Of a stretch of 64,000 nucleotides of DNA, positions 18,543 through 26,381 are shown piece after piece. The position numbers and the translations under genes were made by a program. The stretch lies in the NCBI RefSeq assembly GCF_910594985.1, contig NZ_CAJVCE010000008.1, positions 71,163 through 135,162 on the forward strand, written 5' to 3'. Origin of the DNA: Paenibacillus allorhizosphaerae. Its GTDB lineage: Bacteria; Bacillota; Bacilli; Paenibacillales; NBRC-103111. The notes beneath the pieces were generated by a model. That model was not told the DNA's origin, ran no database searches, and saw only the letters and a program-made list of their open reading frames with translations. Within the stretch, counting starts at the first letter, position 1, and the number at the start of each line of letters is the position of its first letter.

Positions 18543-18637
18543 GATGAGCCCCTTTCTTCACGGCGTACTGCCGATGGTTGTTGGTATATCCACTATAACA
18601 AACATACAACAATTCCGGAAATATCAATGTCCGGAAT

Positions 18638-19078
18638 TCAAATGGTATTGTTCAATAGTAAGGCTATGTTCGGCAAATGGTCGATAATGAGCGTCACATC
18701 CTGATTCGTATATTGTTCCAACGAACGTCTTGCCATGAGCAGCAGACCGATAACCGCATTTCCTTGCAATAAAGGAACGACCGCGGCGGATCGCAGCTGT
18801 TCTGCCGCGAGCAGCGGACATTCGTTCGATATTTTGCCGTTAGGGTCTGCTTGTTCGCTCCAAATCACCGGTTTGCCCGTACGGAGCGATAGTCCGTCCG
18901 GTCCGGCTCCCGGCTTTACCACCATCCTTCGATAGCGGTCGTTCCGGTTGCCGTAAGCATACTGCCATTGAAATCGCTGCCCATAGGACCCGACAAGCGA
19001 CAATGAGGCGAAATCGCTTGACGTTTGTAGGCACAAGCGATCCAGTTCTTTTGCGATTTGCAGTGCGATCACGGGCAT
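18638..19078 (-). CDS. GAF-domain protein (NreA-like)
   Basis: This 146-residue protein is a single GAF domain: MPVIALQIAKELDRLCLQTSSDFASLSLV, YRRMVVKPGAGPDGLSLRTGKPV, CPLLAAEQLRSAAVVPL and VIGLLLMARRSLEQYT. NreA of staphylococci is a nitrate-binding GAF protein that controls NreB and is encoded just before it. Here the gene precedes the response regulator and kinase on the same strand, 95 bases upstream, the same neighbourhood in a different internal order. ATG 19078 has GGAGG 10 bases before it. The nitrate role is inferred from context only. Confidence 0.75.
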   Translation of the reverse strand: MPVIALQIAKELDRLCLQTSSDFASLSLVGSYGQRFQWQYAYGNRNDRYRRMVVKPGAGPDGLSLRTGKPVIWSEQADPNGKISNECPLLAAEQLRSAAVVPLLQGNAVIGLLLMARRSLEQYTNQDVTLIIDHLPNIALLLNNTI

Positions 19079-19396
19079 TTATGGTCGCCTCCGTCCCATG
19101 AATAAAAGTGAGATCATATCGTCTGATCTTATTGTAGCCCTTCTATTGCCGTTTGTAATTCGGGGAATTCCCTTAAATACGGATCAGGGAAAACCCCTCC
19201 GCTGCCCGCGAATACCTACGTGTGCTGTGATTTTTCTCACCAAGATAAGGTATGGCAGCATGGAGATTTGGCGATTGAATTTATGAAGTGGATGGGGCCC
19301 ATGCATCGTTTGACGGAGGCCAAATTCCGCGATTTGATGATGTTCGGCAAGCCGGGTGCCCTTTGTACCGTGCTTATAGCAAAATGCAGCATAGAT
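19079..19396. other. Non-coding stretch with a degenerate reading frame
   Basis: From about 19150 to 19370 on the plus strand one frame reads like protein (SLKYGSGKTPPLPANTY, then DKVWQHGDLAIEFMKWMG and LTEAKFRDLMMFGKPGALC). It lacks a start codon with ribosome site and runs into the convergent membrane protein gene. I do not recognise the family. It may be a gene remnant. Confidence 0.3.
19110..19128. promoter_or_regulatory. Inverted repeat upstream of GAF gene
   Basis: AGATCA and TGATCT are separated by 7 bases, about 30 bases upstream of the GAF start codon. It is a candidate regulator site. Confidence 0.35.
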
Positions 19397-19864
19397 TCAA
19401 CCATTTGTTCTAATCATATAAATGAAGATACCTAGCATCATAGAGCCAAAACTCCCGATACAAAGGATATATTCGTTAAAGAACATTGTGTTCGTATACT
19501 GGTTTAAAATAAAGAAACGATATATTTTAGAGTTCGGGTTGGCATCGTCTCCGCCTAGCTCGATCAAAAGTTTATTTTGATAATCGATCTGCGCGATAAC
19601 GAGGACGACGATCAATAATGATAAAGCGATCGAAAGTATAGCTGCAGGAGGGTTGCCGGCACCGGATTTAGCGAGAAGCTTGACGGACTCTATACAAATA
19701 GAGACGAGTAATGCTGCAAAAAATATCAACGCTGTGATGACAAATAGCAGGCCTGGATTTCCGTTCCCTGAAATTCGTGTGGGCGGAATTGTAAACAGGA
19801 GTACAAGTAATAACGATATGACACACATTGCAAATGAAACGACGCAAACGATCCGATTCCTCAA
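19397..19864 (-). CDS. Small membrane protein of unknown function
   Basis: The 155-residue protein has four predicted membrane helices (VVSFAMCVISLLLVLLF, LLFVITALIFFAALLVS, ILSIALSLLIVVLVIA and CIGSFGSMMLGIFIYMI). Between helices 3 and 4 lies a polar loop (LGGDDANPNSKIYRFF). The start is TTG 19864 with GGAGG about 10 bases upstream. I do not recognise the family, and the neighbours (two-component genes on either side) give no functional clue. Codon usage and a ribosome site support a real gene. Confidence 0.6.
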   Translation of the reverse strand: MRNRIVCVVSFAMCVISLLLVLLFTIPPTRISGNGNPGLLFVITALIFFAALLVSICIESVKLLAKSGAGNPPAAILSIALSLLIVVLVIAQIDYQNKLLIELGGDDANPNSKIYRFFILNQYTNTMFFNEYILCIGSFGSMMLGIFIYMIRTNG

Positions 19865-19952
19865 AGGACCACTCCTCCGTAATCGTCATGCTCATAACCA
19901 CCGCCCCGCATCCGTGGACGCTGGCAGTGGCATGTGTATAAATATTTTAAAC

Positions 19953-19980
19953 AACGCCGGGCTGCATCCGGCGTTTTTTT
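19953..19980 (+). terminator. Intrinsic terminator without an upstream plus-strand gene
   Basis: AACGCCGG (19953-19960) pairs with CCGGCGTT (19968-19975) and is followed by seven T residues counting the stem end. No plus-strand gene precedes it, only the minus-strand membrane protein. Confidence 0.75.
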
Positions 19981-20043
19981 GCAAATGTATTTTACATCTT
20001 CGGCTTCTCAATGATAATATTTATGTAATCTATTCATTATTAA

Positions 20044-20060
20044 ACGATAAATTGTATCGT
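20044..20060. promoter_or_regulatory. Inverted repeat before the YesM-type kinase gene
   Basis: ACGATA and TATCGT flank a 5-base spacer about 38 bases upstream of ATG 20098. It could be an operator or a small mRNA hairpin. Confidence 0.35.
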
Positions 20061-20097
20061 CTCTTTCCCCACTCGCTTGTTTAAAGGAGCCGTCGTC

Positions 20098-21831
20098 ATG
20101 CTGCAGAAATGGAGTCTTCGGACCCGGCTATTCGCAATTTACTCGTTGATCGTGTTTCTCATTATTCCTCTCTCCTATGCAATATTTTACCATTATTACA
20201 AGTCGATGGCATACCAGACGTTGAACGGTTCGCTGCGACGGGAAGCGACGATATTGGCAGAACAGCTTAGCACGATCATCGATTCGGCGGATTTGCTGGC
20301 TATTAATGCGCTGTATAATCCTTCGATCGAGAATTGGATGAAGGAGACGTCGGATTTGAATAACAAGCCGGTGCTCAATGTTTTTAACAAGATGATTCTC
20401 GGCCTCAACATCGATCCGGACGGGTTTAACCGCATCTCGATCATTAAAGAATCGGGCACCTTTTTAACGTTTGGCGCAAATTACAACAGGGATCAGGTGA
20501 AGAAAAAAATTACGAGTCTCACCTGGTTTGACGATCTTAGCCGAACCGACCGCCTTGTTCTTGCCCCGCACCGGGACGACTGGGATTCGAAAGGGAAAAT
20601 GGTCGTTTCCGTCGTTCGCAGGGGAGCTCCCGGTACGCTAATCGAAATTCAGATTCCGTATTCTTACTTGGATGCCATACTGTCAAAAGGTAAATACATA
20701 ACGAACGGCAAACAAGTGATTTTGTACGAGGGAGACCGTCAAATCATACATCCCCTCACTCCGCTTCAACCTCCATCGGGCCAGGAAGTAACCGCCGAGC
20801 AAAATCTGCGCAATTCTGGCTGGAAGCTTGTCGTTACGCAGCCGATCGACTTGCTGCTTAAGTCGGTGCGAGAAACCGGGTATTGGATGGCTGCGATCGC
20901 GGTAGGACTTTCACTGCTGTCACTGGTCATGTTTTATTTTTTTACGACGAGAACGACAAGACCGCTTGTGCAGTTAAGTCAGACGATGGCGAGACTTCCC
21001 GGAGATGCGCGTACGAACGTGGAGCTGGAGAAGCTGTTTGCCCGTTGGGATGATCGGGAAACCCACAATGAAATCGTCCATTTGTACCATGCTTTCAAAG
21101 ATATGCTGGAGCGGCTCGAGGAATCCAAGCAGCAGGCTGTCGATGCGCATTCTCGGGAGCTGCAGGCACAGTTTCTTGCGCTTCAGGCTCAAATGAACCC
21201 GCACTTTCTGTATAACACGTTAACTTTGATCGGCATGCTTGGCATGGAGGACGGGAACGAAGAGATTTTAAAAATAACGAGCGAATTGGTCCAAATGCTT
21301 CGCTATATTTCTTACGAAAGCCGCGAGCTTGTATCGTTAAAAGAGGAAATCGATCATACGCTCCGTTATCTCGACATTATGGAAACGCGTTACCGCGGTC
21401 ATCTTTTTGTTGACGTCCGAATGCAAGGAGATCTTAGCAAAGTATGCGTACCTAAACTTACCGTACAGCCTTTTTTGGAAAACTGCGTGAAACACGGCTT
21501 TGAAGGAAAAAAGTATCCTTGGCGCATCGAGCTGAGCATATCCGTTTCGAATACGGGCTGGAGCGTTCATATCCGAGATGACGGGGATGGCTTTGATGCC
21601 GAGTATTTGCAGAAATTTACCGCCAAACAAAGCAATTTTAAGCGCAACGGCATGTTTAACGATCAAGGCAGCATGGGGATATTAAACACGTACATCAGGC
21701 TGCATCACACGTTCGGCAGCGCGCTGCAATTTGAAATTGGCAATAACGAAGCAGGCGGCGCGTCTATATTTTTGGGTTGCAAGTTGGCAGAGGAGGAAGG
21801 CAGCGTTGATCAAAATATTGCTTGTGGATGA
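20098..21831 (+). CDS. Sensor histidine kinase, YesM/LytS type
   Basis: The 577-residue kinase starts at ATG 20098, with AAAGGAG 9 bases upstream. It has an N-terminal membrane helix (LFAIYSLIVFLIIPLSYAIF), a large extracellular Cache-like sensor, a second helix (about 265-290), a HAMP region (TTRPLVQLSQTMARL), a His_kinase segment with His369 in QMNPHFLYNTL, and a HATPase domain (VQPFLENCVKHGFEG, IRDDGDGF). YesM-type kinases sense oligosaccharides or surface signals and act through AraC-type response regulators. The partner gene overlaps its 3' end by 26 bases. Confidence 0.93.
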   Translation: MLQKWSLRTRLFAIYSLIVFLIIPLSYAIFYHYYKSMAYQTLNGSLRREATILAEQLSTIIDSADLLAINALYNPSIENWMKETSDLNNKPVLNVFNKMILGLNIDPDGFNRISIIKESGTFLTFGANYNRDQVKKKITSLTWFDDLSRTDRLVLAPHRDDWDSKGKMVVSVVRRGAPGTLIEIQIPYSYLDAILSKGKYITNGKQVILYEGDRQIIHPLTPLQPPSGQEVTAEQNLRNSGWKLVVTQPIDLLLKSVRETGYWMAAIAVGLSLLSLVMFYFFTTRTTRPLVQLSQTMARLPGDARTNVELEKLFARWDDRETHNEIVHLYHAFKDMLERLEESKQQAVDAHSRELQAQFLALQAQMNPHFLYNTLTLIGMLGMEDGNEEILKITSELVQMLRYISYESRELVSLKEEIDHTLRYLDIMETRYRGHLFVDVRMQGDLSKVCVPKLTVQPFLENCVKHGFEGKKYPWRIELSISVSNTGWSVHIRDDGDGFDAEYLQKFTAKQSNFKRNGMFNDQGSMGILNTYIRLHHTFGSALQFEIGNNEAGGASIFLGCKLAEEEGSVDQNIACG

Positions 21832-23311
21832 TGAAGTGGCGATTAGCAGCGGAATGAAAAAGCTGATCGCTAAACTGGACGGGGAAAGCTTTGTCGTTGC
21901 GGAAGCCTACGATGGGGCCGAAGCACTCGAGATGATCGAGGAATTCGATCCCGACGTATTGCTGACGGATATGCGTATGCCGCGTATGGACGGAATGCAG
22001 CTGCTTCGCGAAGCGAGAAAGCGTAAGCCCGACCTGCTGACGGCGGTCATCAGTGCTTATTCCGACTATGATTATATTCGGGAAGCGATGCTGATGCACG
22101 CATCGGATTATTTGCTTAAGCCGATTACGGCCCATTCGCTTCGAGAGCTGCTGGACAAGTTGAAGCAAAAATATGAAGGGCTCTTTCGCAACAAGGAACA
22201 GGAAACCGTTGAGATGCTTCTGCAGGGAGCGCCCTCGGAATATTGCCTTCCGGTGTTAAACTACGCTTACTATGCGCTTCTTCTCGTCTGTGCAGGCCCA
22301 TATAGCAATGGAGTCGTCGAGATGTGCCCGGGTGAATCGTTCTGGCAGTCGCGAATTGTCGCCAGCCGCCTGGAGTCGCTGGAACAGCTTGGGATCCGAC
22401 ATTGGCTTGCTAACGGCGAGCGATCCAATGAACGGCTCGTTGTGCTGGCTTCCAACCGCGACGACGCCGAGGATTGCATAAGAAGGGAACTAGACGATTT
22501 CATCGGACAAATTGCGGCAGGCCCCATTCCCGTGACGTTTGCCATCGATACGGGACTGTCGATGAATCAGTTATCGGCAAGCAGCAAGCAGTTGCGAAGA
22601 GAATTGCTGCAGTCATTAATTTTCGCGAAGTCGTCACTTTTGTATGTGAAGGACAATGCCCCGAAAGAGACGGACGCGGAGCGTTCGTTTGTGGAGGAAA
22701 CGGCAAAAGTAATGGAGGCAGTAGGGCAGAAAAGGTACGAATTGCTTACAGAAGAGCTGAATAAATTAACGGCTAGTTGGGAAGCTCATTATGCGACCCA
22801 GTACGTGATCTTGCAGACGCTGTATCGCGTATTGGCCGGGCTCGGACAGCTTGGTCTCGACCGCCAAATGGATTTGGAGATGCTCGTGTCCCAATCGCAG
22901 AGTTACCATGATTTGAACGAGAAATTATCGCCGTTTTTTTACGCGTTGTTCCAATCGGCCGACTTGGAGTATAAGCCGCCTTCATCGTATAGCGTCGTCG
23001 AGCAAGTGGAGCAATATTTGAAAGCGAATTACCGCGAAGCGATCTCGCTGCAAAGTTTATCCCGCGAATTCGGCCTTGTACCGAACTATTTGAGCGTTCT
23101 ATTTAAAAAAGAAAACGGGCTTACTCCACTTGAGTATTTGATGGATTACCGAATCAACGAAGCGAAGCGCATTATGGATGCGCAGCCTAACCTGCTGTTG
23201 AAACAGGTATCGAGCGAGGTAGGGTATGCCGATCAACTGTACTTCAGTCGCGTGTTTAAGAAACGGACAGGCCTTTCTCCTTCCGAGTATGTTCAATCCC
23301 GACAACGGTAA
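21806..23311 (+). CDS. AraC-type response regulator, YesN type
   Basis: The 501-residue regulator has a receiver domain with Asp55 in VLLTDMRMP and Lys in DYLLKPI. A central linker follows, then a C-terminal AraC double helix-turn-helix (LQSLSREFGLVPNYLSVLFKK and VSSEVGYADQLYFSRVFKKRTG). The start is TTG 21806, with AGGAGG (21791-21796) inside the kinase gene; the overlap of 26 bases shows translational coupling. Directly behind its stop lies a promoter with two TTGTCYAT repeats 21 bp apart, the spacing expected for an AraC-type dimer, so it probably controls the next gene. No ABC importer follows, unlike typical YesMN loci. Confidence 0.93.
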   Translation: MIKILLVDDEVAISSGMKKLIAKLDGESFVVAEAYDGAEALEMIEEFDPDVLLTDMRMPRMDGMQLLREARKRKPDLLTAVISAYSDYDYIREAMLMHASDYLLKPITAHSLRELLDKLKQKYEGLFRNKEQETVEMLLQGAPSEYCLPVLNYAYYALLLVCAGPYSNGVVEMCPGESFWQSRIVASRLESLEQLGIRHWLANGERSNERLVVLASNRDDAEDCIRRELDDFIGQIAAGPIPVTFAIDTGLSMNQLSASSKQLRRELLQSLIFAKSSLLYVKDNAPKETDAERSFVEETAKVMEAVGQKRYELLTEELNKLTASWEAHYATQYVILQTLYRVLAGLGQLGLDRQMDLEMLVSQSQSYHDLNEKLSPFFYALFQSADLEYKPPSSYSVVEQVEQYLKANYREAISLQSLSREFGLVPNYLSVLFKKENGLTPLEYLMDYRINEAKRIMDAQPNLLLKQVSSEVGYADQLYFSRVFKKRTGLSPSEYVQSRQR

Positions 23312-23312
23312 T

Positions 23313-23383
23313 TTGTCCATAAAGTCCTGCGATTTGTCTATTTCCATTGCGATAGGCGCTGAATATAATTGAAAGCGTTATCA
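23313..23383 (+). promoter_or_regulatory. YesN-type operator, promoter and cre-like site
   Basis: TTGTCCAT (23313-23320) and TTGTCTAT (23334-23341) are direct repeats with start points 21 bp apart. After 22 bases comes TATAAT (23364-23369), with no good -35 box, as expected for an activator-dependent promoter. TGAAAGCGTTATCA (23370-23383) overlaps the start and fits the CcpA cre consensus, suggesting glucose repression. A near-copy lies at 24935-25008. Confidence 0.7.
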
Positions 23384-23440
23384 ATGTTAGGAATAGGCAA
23401 AAATACAGCGAGTTATAGGCAGATGCGGGGTGCATATGTA

Positions 23441-24811
23441 GTGGAAGAACGGTTACAGCGTTTCAAAAGCAAGCTCTATCAATGGTTTCACAAATATAAA
23501 GATCCGGTATATCGGCAATTTCTGAAATACAAAGAACGCGATATGATTTATATTATTCCGTTTGTACTCCTTTCGCTGAAAGTAAGACTGCAATATTTTT
23601 ACTTTCTGCTGTCCTCGGAACAAGGTTTTCCCCAGTCTGACGATACCCGGTGGTATATCCACTACGCGCAATCCTTGATTGCAAACCATACGATCGGTCG
23701 GGATATGAACGATATTTTGTATATTGGGTATAATTTCTTGCTTGCACTGCTGCTGGCGATATGCAAGGATCCCGTTTACATCATTTTCATCCAGGCTGTT
23801 ACGGCAGCTTTGTGTGTGATTCTGGTTTACAAAATTGCACAAATGCTGTTCAACCGAACAACCGCCGTGATCGCTTCGTTTATATACTGCTATCACGCTT
23901 GGGCTATTACGTTGTGGTCCTCCTATATTCTTTCGGACAGCTTCTTTATTAGTTTACAGCTGTTATGCGTTTACTTTCTTCTGAAATGGATGGAAACGAA
24001 GAAGAACAGCTACAAAATACTGTTTTTCGTTATGGCGTTTTATTTGTTCATTTTCCGGCCGGCCGGCATTATCACCGTATTGTTTATGATGATGTATTTA
24101 TTCATCAATGCCCAGAAGGAAACATGGCTCGCCTTTTTAAGAAAATATAAGTATATTTCGAGCGGTTTACTGGCTGCTGTCATCGTTACGTTTGCTGTTC
24201 TTTTTATGGGAGGAAAGCTTGACCCGCTTCTCGCCTCCATGCAATTTAATGCGAAAAAAGTATTGTATAACATTTATGCGAACGGCTGGATTTTTGATAG
24301 CCCGTCGCCTCATGACCATCATTTCAAGCCGAATTACAAAATCAATATCATGAACAGTTTAATTATGAGTTTCCTCGTCAATAATTGGGATCATATCATG
24401 GTGATTTATGGAAAAAGAGCTGCTGCCTTTATCGGAAGATGGGTATGGTCGACCGATTTGACGAGTCTCAGAGGTATGGTCAAGTTTGTCGAACAAGCGT
24501 TCCCGACGATTTTGTTTTTTATCGGGTCTATTGCCGCCGTTTGGAACGGATTGTTTCGAAAGTCGTCCATTGTATGGCTGATCATCGTTAATGTATATAT
24601 TTTTTGCATTATCTTCTTCATTGACGGAATGTACAGATACAAGGCGCCGGCGATCCCGTTTATTGCGGTCGCGATTGCTTACGGAGGGGATCGAGTGATC
24701 CGGGGAGCCATCTTCATTGTAAAATATGCATGGATGCGATTAGGGGCCAAAGGGCCGGCATCGGCCGGTCAAAGTCTTTCTGCTGAATTGAACAAAGTGC
24801 AGTCGGGTTAA
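23441..24811 (+). CDS. GT-C-like membrane glycosyltransferase (GT39/ArnT-like), copy 1
   Basis: This polytopic membrane protein has about ten hydrophobic segments. The first external loop holds GFPQSDDTRWYIHYA, where the acidic residues sit as in polyprenyl-phosphate-sugar-dependent transferases; later landmarks are LYIGYNFLL, SYILSDSFF, RPAGIITVLF and YRYKAPAIPF. It is a close paralogue of the protein at 33779-35134 over the whole length. The frame opens at TTG 23369, but that codon lies in the promoter. GTG 23441 (GGGG 10 bases before) or ATG 23423 is more likely. It is alone in its transcript. The donor and acceptor are unknown. Confidence 0.75.
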   Translation: MEERLQRFKSKLYQWFHKYKDPVYRQFLKYKERDMIYIIPFVLLSLKVRLQYFYFLLSSEQGFPQSDDTRWYIHYAQSLIANHTIGRDMNDILYIGYNFLLALLLAICKDPVYIIFIQAVTAALCVILVYKIAQMLFNRTTAVIASFIYCYHAWAITLWSSYILSDSFFISLQLLCVYFLLKWMETKKNSYKILFFVMAFYLFIFRPAGIITVLFMMMYLFINAQKETWLAFLRKYKYISSGLLAAVIVTFAVLFMGGKLDPLLASMQFNAKKVLYNIYANGWIFDSPSPHDHHFKPNYKINIMNSLIMSFLVNNWDHIMVIYGKRAAAFIGRWVWSTDLTSLRGMVKFVEQAFPTILFFIGSIAAVWNGLFRKSSIVWLIIVNVYIFCIIFFIDGMYRYKAPAIPFIAVAIAYGGDRVIRGAIFIVKYAWMRLGAKGPASAGQSLSAELNKVQSG

Positions 24812-24848
24812 TTATAGCTGCGAATAAAATAAGGAAGTCGATGATAAG

Positions 24849-24882
24849 GCGCCAGTAGTATGCTGGCGCTGTTTGCATTTTT
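24849..24882 (+). terminator. Terminator after membrane glycosyltransferase gene
   Basis: GCGCCAG (24849-24855) pairs with CTGGCGC (24863-24869), then a T-rich tract. Confidence 0.65.
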
Positions 24883-24934
24883 CTACGTCAGGGAGAAGCA
24901 TATGATAAATATATATAAATTGGAAAATAGTTAA

Positions 24935-25008
24935 TTGTCCATAAACACCTGCGATTTGTCTATTCTCGTTCAGATACTCGAGAGATATAATTTATGAAAG
25001 CGATGCCA
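24935..25008 (+). promoter_or_regulatory. Second YesN-type operator, promoter and cre-like site
   Basis: TTGTCCAT (24935-24942) and TTGTCTAT (24956-24963) are again 21 bp apart, with TATAAT at 24986-24991, exactly 22 bases after the second repeat. TGAAAGCGATGCCA (24995-25008) matches cre with one mismatch. This drives the AraC gene at 25111 after a leader of about 100 bases. Confidence 0.7.
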
Positions 25009-25110
25009 TTATTTAACTTCTTATCAACGAAAAATAGATGTATGTGCCTCTCCTAGTTATTTGTAGGAGAGAATTCATATGCATGAAAAGCAATGAGAGG
25101 AGTTAGGCCC

Positions 25111-25932
25111 TTGTTACCCTATAAAGCATTTCCAGCCCAAGGTAGTGAGCATCTTTCTCTTCCGCTCCGACTATGTTCCATTGATTACCATCGAGAGCCG
25201 TCTGTTACGAATCCATATAGCTTTAATGTTTGCCAAGTTATTGTTGGCATTAAAGGCAGGGGGGTGATGCGTCTTCACGGAGAAAAAGAATTCGTTCTGA
25301 AAACGGGGCAGGCTGTTATTATTAAGCCGGGAATTACACATGAATTCCAAAAGCAGGACGAAGCATGGGAGACGGCGGCCGTCTGGTTTGATTGCAATCC
25401 GTTTGTACTATCACAATTTCGCTTGCGTGCCCACAAACCTTTGGATCTGCATTCTTCGAGTAGAGTGATGGATCTGATTGAACGATTGCAGCGGCATACG
25501 CAGTCGGAAGAGGGAACAGCGTTAAAAACGTCGGAGATGATTTATTCGCTGCTGCTGGAGATTAAATTGCAATCCGAAAGTTTACAGCAAAAAGCGTCTT
25601 ACCCGGTGCTGACCACGCAAAAAGTAATGGATTATATTCATAAGAATTACTCGCGAAAGCTCAACCTCGACGAGTTTTCCAGAGTATTCGGGTATACACC
25701 ACAGCATTTAAACCGTATATTCAAAAAGGAATCAGGCTATTCTATTTATCAATACATACTGAAAGTACAGTTGGAACAAGCAGCGGATATGCTGGGGAAC
25801 GAAGAATTCACGGTAGAGCAAGTAGCCGATGAAGTTGGGATGGAGTGGCGTTCCTTTTACCGATTGTTTCAACGAAAATACCAAGCGTCGCCCGGAGAGT
25901 TCCGGAAACATATTAAAAAAACATCAAGCTGA
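25111..25932 (+). CDS. AraC-family transcriptional regulator
   Basis: The protein of about 273 residues has a cupin sensor (VCQVIVGIKGRGVMRLHGEKEF, LKTGQAVIIKPGITHEF in separate strands) and two helix-turn-helix units (FSRVFGYTPQHLNRIFKKESG and VADEVGMEWRSFYRLFQRK). ATG 25093 is in frame, but GAGAGGAG overlaps it; the better start is TTG 25111, 8 bases after that ribosome site. The promoter is a near-copy of the one behind the YesN gene, so this regulator probably belongs to the same regulon. A terminator follows. Confidence 0.85.
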   Translation: MLPYKAFPAQGSEHLSLPLRLCSIDYHREPSVTNPYSFNVCQVIVGIKGRGVMRLHGEKEFVLKTGQAVIIKPGITHEFQKQDEAWETAAVWFDCNPFVLSQFRLRAHKPLDLHSSSRVMDLIERLQRHTQSEEGTALKTSEMIYSLLLEIKLQSESLQQKASYPVLTTQKVMDYIHKNYSRKLNLDEFSRVFGYTPQHLNRIFKKESGYSIYQYILKVQLEQAADMLGNEEFTVEQVADEVGMEWRSFYRLFQRKYQASPGEFRKHIKKTSS

Positions 25933-25938
25933 CACACG

Positions 25939-25978
25939 AAATCCCTACGGCGAAAAAAAAGCCGTACGGGATTTTTCA
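25939..25978 (+). terminator. Intrinsic terminator after AraC gene
   Basis: 25939-25951 pairs with GCCGTACGGGATTT from 25961 with one bulged base, and a T run is part of the 3' arm. Confidence 0.8.
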
Positions 25979-26000
25979 TTTATAAAGCAGAAAAAAGCAT

Positions 26001-26028
26001 AAAAAAAAGGTTCCCATTGGGGAACCTT
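26001..26028 (-). terminator. Minus-strand intrinsic terminator
   Basis: AAGGTTCCC (26007-26015) pairs with GGGAACCTT (26020-26028). Read on the minus strand the stem is followed by eight T residues (26008-26001). No minus-strand gene lies upstream of it. Confidence 0.75.
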
Positions 26029-26381
26029 AAGAGTATGAAAGCGCGATCCGAGGAGGGAGGCGCTGAAAAACCGATAAATAACGAATTACCTTTACAACAT
26101 GAATTATAGAGCAGGAATCCTGTAAAAAACATGTTTAAAAGAAATATGCTATATGGTTATTCTGAATGCTTCTTTGCTCTAATAACTAAACAACATTCTT
26201 TTGTTCTTTTTCACCATATTTAGGTTCAGTCCGTACATAACAATAAACTACTGATTTCGATACACTGAGCATAGTGTCATGAAAAACGTGACGGATGGGA
26301 GTGGAACCATGAATTTACGCTAATCGATTGAATTCCAAATTCCAACATTCGAAGCACACTAGAGGAGGAGAAAAAAAGAAT

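Larger units (their letters stand above)
25933..26381. other. Long leader region of the S-layer gene
   Basis: The 449 bases contain the two terminators above and otherwise AT-rich DNA without a frame. The S-layer promoter must lie between about 26030 and 26330. I cannot fix it, but long untranslated leaders are usual for S-layer genes. Confidence 0.5.
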
